Shown here: one piece after another, positions 43,386 through 56,300 of the stretch
How positions within the stretch are numbered: position 1 is the stretch's first letter
Layout: each line of letters starts with the position of its first letter
Source: Mytilisepta virgata
Taxonomy: Eukaryota; Mollusca; Bivalvia; Mytilida; Mytilidae
Assembly (NCBI GenBank): GCA_028015205.1
Contig: CM051514.1
Span: 30,396,150 to 30,460,149 of the forward strand
Length of the DNA stretch: 64,000 bases
Reading direction: 5' to 3'
Program-made: the position numbers and the translations under genes
Notes under the pieces: generated by a model
What the model was told of the DNA's origin: nothing
Database searches by the model: none
The model's input: the letters and a program-made list of their open reading frames with translations, nothing else

Positions 43386-44375
43386 GTTAATGCTTATTGC
43401 TCATGTAATTACACATAAAAATTTGTCCAAGTATTCCATAGAGGTATATAAAAAATTAATATAGTTTTTCAAACACGGTTCAAATTGTCTAATAGATGAG
43501 CCAAATTGTCTCAGTCCAAACTGTCTTTCGTCCGAATTGTCCTTAGTATATTCGTTAAAATTATTTATTTTTGTGTGTCTAATGATTTCATGTAGCTAAC
43601 ATGGCTAAGTTTTTGTAACTTCCTACACATAAATATAGATTAATATTTGCTTTAAACTATCCACTGCCTTTTAAGAACATTATTCATGAGAAAAAAAAGC
43701 TTTGGATGTGTCAGAAATTCATTAAAATAAATTATCAATTTTTCAAATTAGAGTATGATTATATGCAAATTGAGGTATAATTAAACATGAAATGCCAACA
43801 CCCTAATATTTATATACAGCAAATATTCTTTATCCTGCACCTTATGTCATATCCATAAGCACATGGCACACCTGTTATTCTCGGTCTCCTTCCAATCAGT
43901 AATAATTCATGATAAATAACTTCATTTTACAATTTGAAAGCACACATGCAGACAATAAAATTAAATTTGTTCATTAAAAACAGACAAAGCTGATCAATTC
44001 CCCCCATACGAGCTAATTTTAGCCATCTGGATCAGTAGACACGATTGCAAGTGTTTGTACGTAAATACTGTCGGGATTTGTCGTAAATCAAACAATTCAG
44101 CAGTAACAAATTCAACAGAAAACATTTATATACAATCTTGACCACCTGGTAAAGGTAACTTATCATTACTTGGCTGTATTTTTCTTTTACGATGCCCAAC
44201 TCTCTATTGTGGACAAGAATGTTAACAATGAGCTTTTACTATAAGAGCCAAGAAGAGAGGGAAGGAAACGACACAGGGAACTAGTCTTAATTTATGGGAG
44301 AGCTACATTAAAGGGAGTTAATTTTGTCACAGAAACGCGTGTATTCTACTTTCATTTTAATTGTTTTTACTGCAG

Positions 44376-47300
44376 GCAGATGGAAGAAACAAAGACAATA
44401 ATATATTCAGAATTTAAGCAAACACTATCGTCATTAAGCCTAACCCTTTACGATAATAGGTATTTAAATTTATTAGCAGATGTAGAAATCAAAAAGGTCT
44501 CCAGGTACTTTAATATTTCTGAAGGTAGTGCATAACTAAAAAATGTTCACAATGAACAAAACATAAAACACAGGAATCGGAAATTCTATCAATAATTAGG
44601 TATAGGGGCATCTCAAAGATCAGTTCTATTTTTTTGCAAATGTAAAAAAAAATCTAGCAAATCTCTGCCTCTGGGTTTGTTTTGTGGCAATTATTTACAA
44701 TGATTTAAATTGTCTAACCGTCGATTAGAAACTTTTAACACTATGCGACTTTTGACCACCATGTTTAAAAATAGCTTAATTTACGAAATCACATAAAGAA
44801 ACAATTTTCATGAATATTCAGTAAAACAAACATTTTGTCCAAATTTTTAATAAAATGAATTTATTTTAGAGAATTCTTTGTTAACTGAAATTATCACAGT
44901 TTTCCGGCCTGCCGACCCGTCAACATTTTCTCATGTTAGGGGAGACCAACAATTAATTTTTGCATGGCCTTACTTGTTCACATTTGCGGTATTAGTAAAA
45001 AATAGTAATCCGAATCAGCTTGTATACTTATAAAAAATGAAGATTGATCAGTCTGCCATTGAACACAGGCAACAGTAAAATAAACCAAAAAAAAAAAAAT
45101 AAATAAAATAATGACCAAAAAATAAGAACAATAAAAATTAAATATAACACTGTTTTAACTAAATAGCATGATCATGAACATGTATATATGAAAAGAAATG
45201 TTAACACTTCAAAATTTTATGGAAGATAAATCATTCCACTGCAGCAGATTTATATAATTGGCTATCTAAAAATGGAATTATTTTCAATTGTTATAGAAGA
45301 AACCTTACCCTCTCAATATGCTCTGTAGAAAGAAATAAGATTTTAGACAGGAAATTCAATTATAACAAGCTTAAAATACATGAATCACTTTTATTATTTT
45401 TTTAATATTGTGTGATATGGAAGATTCATAGAAGTGATATTCGTAAAAAAAATTGCTGATTTTGCAGTATGTTGCTGATGCACAAAAAACATTAATCAGA
45501 AAAAAATGTTAATGTTAATGCTAAAAAAATTCAAGATAAAATTCATCATCAGTCCATATTTTATTTTTCAGATTTGAAAAAGAACATTGTCAACCAGTAG
45601 TTGTAGAGGTTCAAGGATCGACAGTCAGAGTTTTGAATGATGACAAGGAAACAAAATTTTTATTGACTGATGTTGAATTATCTCCCTTGACATGTAGAGG
45701 TCTAAGATTATCTCCCCTTGGTGAGCTTAGCCTTACAATGCAAATAGATTCTGCCAGCTGGAAGACAATTAAACCTCACAAATTTGAAAGCAAACTGTCC
45801 TACCAAGAAGAATTGATAGAAAAAGTTCAGCTTCATCAAGACAAGTGTTATTGTACAAGATGTGGCAATAAAATTATAACTAATCACAGGTTTGTTAAAT
45901 TACATGTAAAAGAATTCAATACATGTATAAAAATATCTGCAATACTGGTATATGAAAAATAGCCATGAGTTTGTTTGAAATGATATCATGATTGATAAAT
46001 CTGTGCAAAACTTTTATAGCTAGTTACATTGTAAATAAATGTGAAAATCTCTCTGGGTCTGATAATACTTTCTGACCATTTAGCCATTTTTATTTCGTCA
46101 CAGAAAAGTGGGTGAGATTTTTATTTCTCAAAACTAACACCCCCCCCCCCCCCCACCCCCCAAAAAATAGATTTGAGATATAGAGTTCTTTCAAAAGTTA
46201 TATAATATGTTTTGTTTAAAGAGGCTATTTTTATTCCAATTTAAATTTATCTCAGTGTTGCTGGATATTGCATTGAAAATTTTGTTATAGCATGAAACTA
46301 TGGTAAGGTAAAAAATCTGATGTAAGAGTTAATATACAGGTGAAAAGAACACATGTAGAACAGCAACACAATTCAAAGAGCAAGTGATATAGGACCTTTA
46401 TTTTCTTTTCCACAATTAGTTTATATACATGTGTGCTAAAACAATTAATGGTATTATTGCTTTCTACTTGTTCAGTGTATGCTAAAACAATTAATGGTAA
46501 GTGCTTTTTACTTGTTCAGTGTGTGGTAAAAAAATTTTGAATGGTAAGTGCTTTATACTTGTTCAGTGTGTGCTAAAACAACTAATGGTAAGTGCTTTCT
46601 ACTTGTTCAGTAAACTTTGCATAAACCAGGGTATAGTGTTATCGACTGAGGTTTATAAGTCTGAGTTTCAAATCATTTAACAAATACTTTAAATGCATGA
46701 CATGTGTATACTGGAGTCTTACTGTATCGCGATAGTTATTTTTTCAAGATGACATCAAAATTATGTTGAAATAACGTTGGTAGAAACAGAGTATAAATAC
46801 GTAACAATTTTGCTTGATCAGTATGTTTCATGTGGACTTGTTGGTAATATTAACCTCAGACTTCATTCCAGGTGATATTTTAAATTTAAATGAACTTGTG
46901 AAAAGTTGATAAATGATAATTGTAAAATTATTACGAATGCAATATTTTTCAGTTTTTTCAAGAGAATCTTACCACTTCCATCTGAAAACTGGGCCAGTCA
47001 CACAGATATGTGGTTCTGTCATAACCATGGAAACGAAGAATCTGATTACAAGTCTATTTCCCTTTTACCAAAGTTTCGAGAATGTTTTATTAGTAGTGCA
47101 TACTTCCTAATCAGAGCATCACATCTTTGTGCCAAAGAACTTCAAAATGGTGATGTGATATGCCCAAGATGTCATAGAAGATTGGGTTCTAAAATAATGG
47201 AGGGAGTCACAACAGGTAGCCATGAAATTTTAGCTCAGACCTGGGATTTGATACAACAGTATATATTCATGAGAATTCAAACATACTATATTTGGCAAAA

Positions 47301-50300
47301 TTTTTGCGGTCGTATATTGGTATGACGTTGGCGTCGTCGTTTTCGTTGTCGTCGTCGTCGTCCGAAGACATTTGGTTTTCGCACTATAACTTTAGTATAA
47401 GTTAATAGAAATCTATGAAATTTTAACACAAGGTTTATGACCACAAAAGGAAGGTTGGGATTGTTTTTGGGAGTTTTGGTCCCAATAGTTTAGGAATTAG
47501 GGGCTAAAAAAGGGCCCAAATAAGCATTTTTCTTGGTTTTTGCACAATAACTTTAGTATAAGTAAATAGAAATCTGTGAAATTTAAACACAAGGTTTATG
47601 ACCACAAAAGGAAGGTTGGGATTGATTTTGGGAGTTTTGGTCCCAACAGTTTAGGAATTAGGGGCCAAAAGGGTTCTTTGATATGCCGAATCTAACCGTG
47701 TATTTAGATTCTTAATTTTTGGTCCCGTTTTCAAATTGGTCTACATTAAGGTCCAAAGGGTCCAAAAATAAACTTAGTTTGATTTTAACAAAAATTGAAT
47801 TCTTGGGGTTCTTTGATATGCTGAATCTAAACATGTACTTAGTTTTTTTATTATGGGCCCAGTTTTCAAGTTGGTCCAAATCAGGGTCCAAAATTAAACT
47901 TTGTTTGATCCATGACTATGATGTCATTTTCTATTTTAATACGTTTATGGTGTATTTAAATGGGCTGTTATGGTTGCAAAGTATAAAGAAATGGGTGGGG
48001 GGGATTTGAAAACAAAATTTAGGGGGGGATAAATGAGAAATTGGGGAGGGGGCAATTTTTTTCTCATTTCATATTTCATAAATTAAAAAGAAAATTTCAA
48101 TTTTTTTTTAGCAAAAAAAAAGGTGGGGGGGGGGGGTTACAATCAATTTTATTGTTTTTTGGTTTTTTTTTTTGGGAAGGGGGGGGGGGGTCAATGTGCA
48201 ACTTCATAGTGTATTGCACAAAAGCTAAAAAAGGGGTACAAGAAGCAAAAAATTGAATATAAATTCAAATCATATGACCAATTCTAAGTTCTTTGATTTC
48301 AGTTATTCTGTGTCAGAAACCTATTATGTGTCAAATATTTCAAGAAATTTTCAACTGCACAGTATTGCGCAATAGCAAGAAATTGATATGTGTGCCCTGT
48401 TATCAAAACTTTATTATTAACAAATTCCATTGGAAATTTGCCAATAACTTTAGCTTAATGAACTTCATTGGAAATTTGCCAATATAAAATGTGCTGATGA
48501 AGCTTTTAACCAGATTTTCATAGGAAAATATCGGTTATTAATTTGGTGATGTACGGCGGGCGGGCGGCTGCCAAACAGTGTCCATGCAATAACTTATGAA
48601 CTGTTTAACCAAAGCTTTTCAAATTTTAATATGTTGTTACTGATGACAAAATGGAGGTCAGGTTCGATATTGACGATTTTCACTTTCACCGTTCAAGAGT
48701 TGTGGTTCTTGAAAGATTGAAAAATGGCTTTTCCTGTGGTGTCCGTGTGATAACTTATGAACTGTTCAACCAAAGCTTTTCAAATTTTAATATGTTGTTA
48801 CTGATGACAAAATGGAGGTCAAGTTCGATATTGACGATTTACACTTTCACCGTTCAGGAGTTATGGTTCTTGAAAGATTGAAAAATGGCTTTCCCAGTGG
48901 TGTCCGTGTGATAACTTATGAACTGTTCAACCAAAGCTTTTCAAATTTTAATATGTTGTTACTGATGACAAAATGGAGGTCAAGTTCGATATTGACGATT
49001 TTCACTTTCACCGTTCAAGAGTTATGGTTCTTGAAAGATTGAAAAATGGCTTTTCCAGTGGTGTCCGTGTGATAACTTATGAACTGTTCAACCAAAGCTT
49101 TTCAAATTTTAATATGTTGTTACTGATGACAAAATGGAGGACAAGTTTGATATCGACGATTTCCACTTTCACCGTTCCGATATTGACGATTTTCGCTTTC
49201 ACGGTTCAGGAGTTATGGTTCTAAAAAATTGAAAAAAGGCAGTTCAAGTCGTCGTTTATAAAATAAGGTTATAATCTCATTTGCGTATTTCTTTCATTAT
49301 TGACTTCATGATTTCTGCCTACCAACCCCTGCTTAACAAATGTGTGTGTACTTATATACTCTCAAAAATTCCAATATTTGTCACTTACTATAAATAGGAG
49401 GTCAAGATTGATTTTTGCCTTTCCATTTCTGAACCCTACAAAACCCTACAAAAATTCATTTATATTTCTTTACTTCATCCTGTTTGGGAATATAGATTTG
49501 CAAACATCATTTCCATGCAGGAAAATCCGGTTTGCTGTCTATACAGCCTCTTGTTTGTTTATCTCATCTAAACTGCTTTTAAATTATGTATATTTAAAAT
49601 TTTCCATCCATGACTATGATGTCATTTTCTATTTTAATACGTTTATGGTGTATTTAAATGGGCTGTTATGGTTGCAAAGTATAAAGAAATGGGGGGGATG
49701 GGGGGGGGGGGGGGGATTTGAAAACAAAATTTAGGGGGGGTAAATGAGAAATTGGGAAGGGGGCAATTTTTTTCTCATTTCATATTTCATAAATTAAAAA
49801 GAAAATTTCAAATTTCTTTTTAGCAAAAAAAGGGGGGGTTACAATAAATTTTATTTTTTTGGGGGGTTTTTTTTTGGGAGGGGGGGGGGGGGGCAATGTG
49901 CAACTTCATAGTGTATTGCACAAAAGCTAAAAAAGGGGTAAATTTTTTTTTGTTTTTTTTTTTTGGGGGGGGGGGCAATTCTCCACCGCATATTGTATTG
50001 CACAAGAAGCAAAAAATTTAATATAAATTGAAATCATATGACCAATTCTAAGTTCTTTGATTTCAGTTATTCTGTGTCAGAGACCTATTATGTGTCAAAT
50101 ATTTCAAGAAATTTTCAATTGCACAGTATTGCACAATAGCAAGAAATCTTCAATTGCACAGTATTGCGCAATAGCAAGAAATTGATATGTGTGCCCAATT
50201 TTAAATTTTAAATTGGTTATTTCTGATTAATATATAAAAACAAATAATACTGATATGGTTTGAATAGGTAAATTAAAAATTTGTAAGTTCTTAGACAACA

Positions 50301-53300
50301 TTCATTCTGTGTCAGAAACCTATGCTGTGTCAAATATTTATTCACAATCCAAATTCAGTATTGTATCAAACTTGAATGTTGTGTTCATAATTGCCCCAAC
50401 TATTCAGGGTTCGACATCTGCGGTCGTATCTTGCTGCACCCAGCGGAGCATTTTATGTTATATTCTATTTGTTCAGGTATTTTAGTATAATTACAATGTT
50501 GTTTTCAAAACATCAAATGCAGTAATTTCATTGGCTAACAGCAACTTCCGGTAAAAAGTTTATAATTTGATAAATTCCTTTCATGATGCAGTACATATGA
50601 ATATGGAAAACGTCATATTTCTGCATTACTTTTGAATTATAAGTAATAAAGGTTATTTTTTCGGAATTTATCAATGTGTAAACTCAGGCTTATCATTCAC
50701 AAACTTTGCATAAAGTCCTATGGACTTTATTTAGTTTGTGAGTGAATCGACCAAGTTTACACATTGATAAATTTCTTCAAAATGACCTTTATTTCTGTAA
50801 CAGTTTTATTTGAGAAGTAGCAAGCAATATGATGATCAGACAACCCAAGTTATATTGTATAACCTAGCTTGTGCCATTGTTAACATATAACTCCGCAGTT
50901 TCAAATATAAATATTTTTGAGGTAAATGAATTATTAGATTAGTGTTTTGTACAGAAAATGTTTTTGAAACATTAAATTATCACATGATGTATATTTTAGA
51001 ATAGGTTATTCTTTTTATGGCCCCGTAACTGAGTGGTTGGTGCCATATAGTTTTACCCTTGTCCCTCATTCCGTCATTCCGCAACTTTTTTTCTAAATGC
51101 CTTCAGATATTGAGCTGATTTTTGGTATGTGAGTCTACCATTATGAGTTACAGATTGAGTTTACGTTTTGTTCCGCTCTGATGATATTTGTGGAAATTAA
51201 GGGCTTTGGACTTCATGAAATAACACCTTTCCATAGTTTTGTTAGCTCACCTGGCAAAGTCGTCGTCGTTAACATTTCAGATTTTGATCATCTCTGAAAC
51301 TACTGGGCTAATTGGAACCAAACATTGCAGGATTGATGTACTAAAGGTCCTCTATGAAATTCCTCATTTCATTTTGATTGGACGAAAAACATGGCCGCCA
51401 TGGGCAATTCTTGTCTCTGATTGGCTGAAACTTAAAAAATCATCTTATCTGAAACTACAAGTACAAATGATTTGTAAGTTAATACAAATGATGTTTGTGG
51501 GGTCCTGTACAAAGAGTCCTCATTTCGTATTGATTGGGGGAAAAACATGGCGGCCTTGGGCAATTCTTGTTTCTGATTGGCTGAAATTTGAAAAATCATC
51601 TTCTCTGAAACTACAAGTGCAAATGATTTGTAACTTGGTACAACTAATGTTTCTGAGGTCTTCTACAAAGGTTCCTCATTTCAACTTGATCCGGCAAAAA
51701 ACATGGCTGCCATGGGCAATTCTTGTTCCTGATTGGCTGAAATTTTAAATATCATCTCCTCTGAAACTACAAGTGCAAATGATTTGTAAGTTGATACAAA
51801 TGATGCTTGTGAGGTCTTCTACAAAGATTTTAAATTTCAACTTGATCCGTCAAAAAACATGGCTGCCATGGGCAATTCTTTTTTTTGATTGGCTGAAATT
51901 TTAAAAATCATCTCCTCTGAATTTACTACAAAATAATGCAAATGATTTGTAACTTGATACAAATGATGTTTGTGAGGTCTTCTATAAAGATTCGTCATTT
52001 CGATATAAATATGGTAGCCATGGGCAGTTCTTGTTTCTGATTGGCTGTAATTTGAAAAATGATCTCTTAAACTACAAGTGCAAATGATATGTAACTTGAT
52101 ACAAGTGATTTTTTTTAGATCTTCTACCAAGATCCCTCTTTTTTACTTGATCTGGCAAAAATCATGGCTGCCATGGGCAATTCTTTTTACTGATTAACTG
52201 AAACTTTAAAAATCTTCTGTCCTGAAACTATAAGTGCAAATGATTTGTAACTTGGTACAAATGATTGTTGTGAAGTCCTCTACAAAGTGTCCTCAAATCT
52301 TCTTGATATGGGTAAAACATTGCCATTGGCAATTTTTTGTTTCCAAATTGAACAAATCCAAGGCTTTGTTAATTGGTACAAATGATGTGTTTGAGGTCTT
52401 CTACAAAGATTTATTATCTCATCTTCAAAGGGCAAAATAGACAGGCTAGTCTTTAAATGAGATTTTTTGGGCTATTTGTAAACCAGGTGAGCGATACAGG
52501 CTCCTAGGAGCCTCTGGTTTCTAAATGCCTTCAGATATTGAGCTGATTTTTGGTATATGTGTCTACCATTATAAGTTACAGATCGATTGTACATTTTGTT
52601 CCGCTCCACTGATTTTTGCCATCATTATGGGCTTTGAATTTTGAAAATTTCATGTAATAACCTCTTTCCAGACTTTTTTTCTAAAAGCCTTCAGATATTC
52701 AGCTGATTTTTCGGTGTGTGAGTCCGACATGATGAGTTACAGATTGAGTTTAGGTTTCTCTCCGCTCTGCTGATTTTTGGAATTTGAAAATTTCATGAAA
52801 ATACCGCCTTTCTGAATTTGTTTTCTAAACGCCTTCAAATATTGAGCTGAATTTTAGCATGTGAGTCTACCATGATGAGTTACAGATTGAGGTTAGGTTT
52901 CGTCCTGCTCCGTTGATTTTTGCTGAAATTACCAGCCTTGGACTTTTGCGGGCGGGGCCATTCGTGTCATACCTACACATCTAGTTATACTCCACCTTTG
53001 AAAAAAGCGGGGTATATAGTATTCGTTGTGTCCATCCAAGAATCTTCATCCCATGATGGCATAGTGCACCTGCTATTTTAGATTTTGATCTGATGAATAT
53101 TTGGGGTTACCCATACCAAAACATAGACTTTGACATTCATTGTGATAGGGGTACCATGATGCCATCCGCAACTCCACCTAAACCACTGAATGGAATTTGA
53201 TGAAAGTTTCAGAGGATCTTTATTACATGATGTTGTAGTGCACCTCCTATTTCAGATTTTGATCTGACCAACATTTGGGGTTTCCCATAGAAAAACATGG

Positions 53301-56300
53301 ACTTTGCCATTCATTGTGATAGAAGGTTCCAGTATGCCATCCACAACTCCTTCTAAACCACTGAATGGAATTTGATAAAACTCATCTCACTGCTGTTGGA
53401 GTTTTCCTATCCAAAATATTGACATTTCCTTTCATGTATCTTATGTAAGGCGGGGGGTATCAAGTAGTTGCTCACAGTATTTCTAGTTTAAACTGTATTG
53501 GTCAGTTTGTACTTTTCCATAAACCACTTCAAATTTCATGAAAGCTTAACTGCTTCAAACCAGTTTATGGTGTACATCCTGTTGAAAAATTTTAGACTTA
53601 CATGAAGCTAAGATTAGTCAGATTAGTCACTTTTGTGCTGTTAATAAAGATATTTCAAACTTTGAATTTTATTTTGGTGGTGAGCATGTTCTTTGATTGT
53701 ATTATAGTAGCTTTTAGCATTTGATTGACTTTAATTTTTTTCAGTGTGTGAAGAAATAACCTCAATCATGTCATGTTAAACCCGTGTAGTTGGTTATTTT
53801 AAATTTAGCACCACATGCCATGAGGAAATTTTGAATAGACTGAAAATAAATTACTTTCAATCTTTATGATTTAATTCCAGTGGCTTTTTTAACATCTAAG
53901 ACATAGGGATTCTCCTCTATAAAAGCCTATTAGAAAAGAAAAAATTAGTTAGTGATAGAGGACAAAAATATTATCCTATCATGTTACATGTGATATTAAA
54001 TTATTTTATCATAATTTTGAAATAAACCGACAGAGAATTATTTTTGTACTTGTAATTCCGTATGCAGTGAATGAGTGATTAAGCTATTATTTATAATAGC
54101 AAAATGAATTCGTAAATTAATTTAAAGAAAATAAATTAAATTTTGTTTTGTTAATTGTATTTGGTTAAAAGCAAATAAATTTCCACAGAACTGAAAAAAG
54201 TTATTCAGTCTTCTAAATGTGTGTGTTTTCTTTTCAGTAAAAAACGGAATAGGAAATATTGACCCAATTCCTGTTTACAAAATATTCAGTCAAGCTGTTA
54301 TTTTTTACAATAAAAATTTATTATGTGAAGAAACCAGGTAAGTATTTATATAATTTATAAGGATACACATGTATTTATGTACTAGTGACGCCGTTGAACT
54401 TGAAATTATCTTATTTGCCAGAATTTTTTCCTATTTTTGTGTCAGTATTCTATACATTTGTTTAACATTAGTTTTTTATGTTCAGCCTGTTTTGTAATGT
54501 ATTTCAATTGTAATTCAAGCCAGTCCGTTCTTCCGACTTTAATTCAATCAAATTTACTTACTTGAGTAGTTGCTGGACAAACATTCTTACTAATTATCAT
54601 TTTCATGAGATTACTTATGAACCAACAGTCAAATTAATTTACGGTAAAGTACAGAAAATAAAAACGAAACATTTGAATTAGGTCAGCTTTGCAATAAAGA
54701 GAAGACTTAACATAAAATAAGGCCAATTCAAGTTAATTCATAAAAAATTTGGGCTGGTGGGAGGATATTTATTTTTTATTACATGGGTCGTATTCTGTCA
54801 TCAACACAAATTTGGCAAGGCTGATGTGAGCGAAAATTCTTGCTGTCTCCAGGTCTGATTTAGGGGACATGTGGTATATTTGGCTACTCATAGTCAGTGT
54901 CCCTTTCATTTATTAACAGTATCGGCACATAGGATCACTATCTTTCATTGTCATCATCTCTTCCTAAACCCATTAATGAATTTTTATTAAATTTTCAGGG
55001 AATTTTATGTAACTAATCATGCTAATGGCATTATGCACCAGCAATTGCGTTTTTTAGCTCACCTGACCCAAAGGGTCAAGTGAGCTTTTCTCATCACTTG
55101 GCGTCCGTCGTCCGTCGTCGTCGTCTGTTAACTTTTAGAAAAATCTTCTCCTCTGAAACTGCTGGGCCAAATTGGACCAAACTTGGCCCTAAGCATCATT
55201 AGGGTATCTAGTTTAAAAAATGTGTCCGATGACCCCGCCTGCCAACCAACATGGCCGACATGGCTAAAAATAGAACATAGGGGTAAACTGCAGTTTTTGT
55301 CTTGTATCTCAAAAACTAAAGAACTAGAGCAAAACTGACATGGGGTAAAAATGTTCATCAGGTCAAGATTTACCTATCATGAAATTTTCAGACGAATCGG
55401 TCAACCCTTTGTTGGGTTATTGCCCCTGAATTGTTAATTTTAAGGAAATTTTGCAGTTTTAGGTTATTATCTTGAATATTATTATAGATAAAGACAAATT
55501 GTAAACAGCAAAAATGTTCAAAAAAGTAAGATCTACAAATAAGTCAACATGACCAAAATCGTTGATTGACCCCTTATAGGAGTTTTTGCCCTTTAAATAC
55601 GGCATCCAGCGTAAACTATCCTTTAAAGATCTTTTCCTCTCAAACCACTGGGCCAAATGAGACCAAACTTTGGTGGAATGGTCCTTGGGTGGCCCCCTTC
55701 CAAAATTATTTCTGGCATGCCGGACTTCCAACCGAGATGGCTGCTGTTACTAAAAATAGAAAAAAAGGGGGGTTGATTTTCAAAAGTCTTCTTATATGAA
55801 ACTACAAGTCCTGTTGCAACCTAAGTTGGCAGTAATAGTTCTTAGGAGGTTCTCTTTCAGAAATATGTCCAATGACCCGGACTGTTAACCAAGATGGCCG
55901 CCACAGCCGAACTTAGTTTGACATAGGGCCCTATGGGAAAATTCATTGAAAAATCTTCTCGTCTTAAACCACTTGACCAATTGGAACCAGACTTGGCAGC
56001 AATGGTCCTTAGATGGTCCTCTTACAGAGGTGTGTCCAATGACCCGGACTGTCAACCAAGATGGCCGCCACAACCGAATTTAGTTTAACATAGGGCCCTA
56101 TAGGAAAATTCATTGAAAATCTTTTTGTCTGAAACCACTTGACATATTGGAGCCAGACTTGGTGGCATTGGTCCTTAGGAGGTCTTTTTTCAGAAAAGTG
56201 TCTGATTTCGTGGACTATGAACCAAGATGGCCGCCACAGCAGAACTTAGTTTAACATAGGACCCTATGGGAAAATCACTCAAAAATCTTCTCGTTTGAAA

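Larger units (their letters stand above)
38001..44375. other. Intergenic region between the PAN2 and UBE3D coding starts
   Basis: It should contain the promoters and 5' UTR exons of both genes. Seen: the family 5 repeat array (39228-39740), repeated CAATTCGGAC motifs at 40147-40260 and inverted at 43483-43541, an NRF1-like motif, an ETS motif, a small open frame with a 60 bp duplication, and a probable hAT-like remnant (42747-43385). Segments 38001-39227 and 43560-44375 show nothing specific. Confidence 0.5.
47216..54237 (+). other. UBE3D intron between exons 3 and 4 (7 kb)
   Basis: Packed with repeats: a 153 bp repeat pair (47381-47690), a direct duplication (47909-48397 and 49608-50196) around a HINE-like element (48508-49555), a foldback (50645-50793), then three HINE-like families end to end (51013-53486). 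Bases 53490-54237 look like plain intron. No exon was found here. Confidence 0.7.

Noticed and set aside
49342..49734. 130-codon frame
   Set aside because: It runs through the family 2 element flank and poly-G sequence; low-complexity end.
51239..51748. 169-codon frame
   Set aside because: It spans three units of a tandem repeat inside a HINE-like element. The repeated peptide tracks the DNA repeat.
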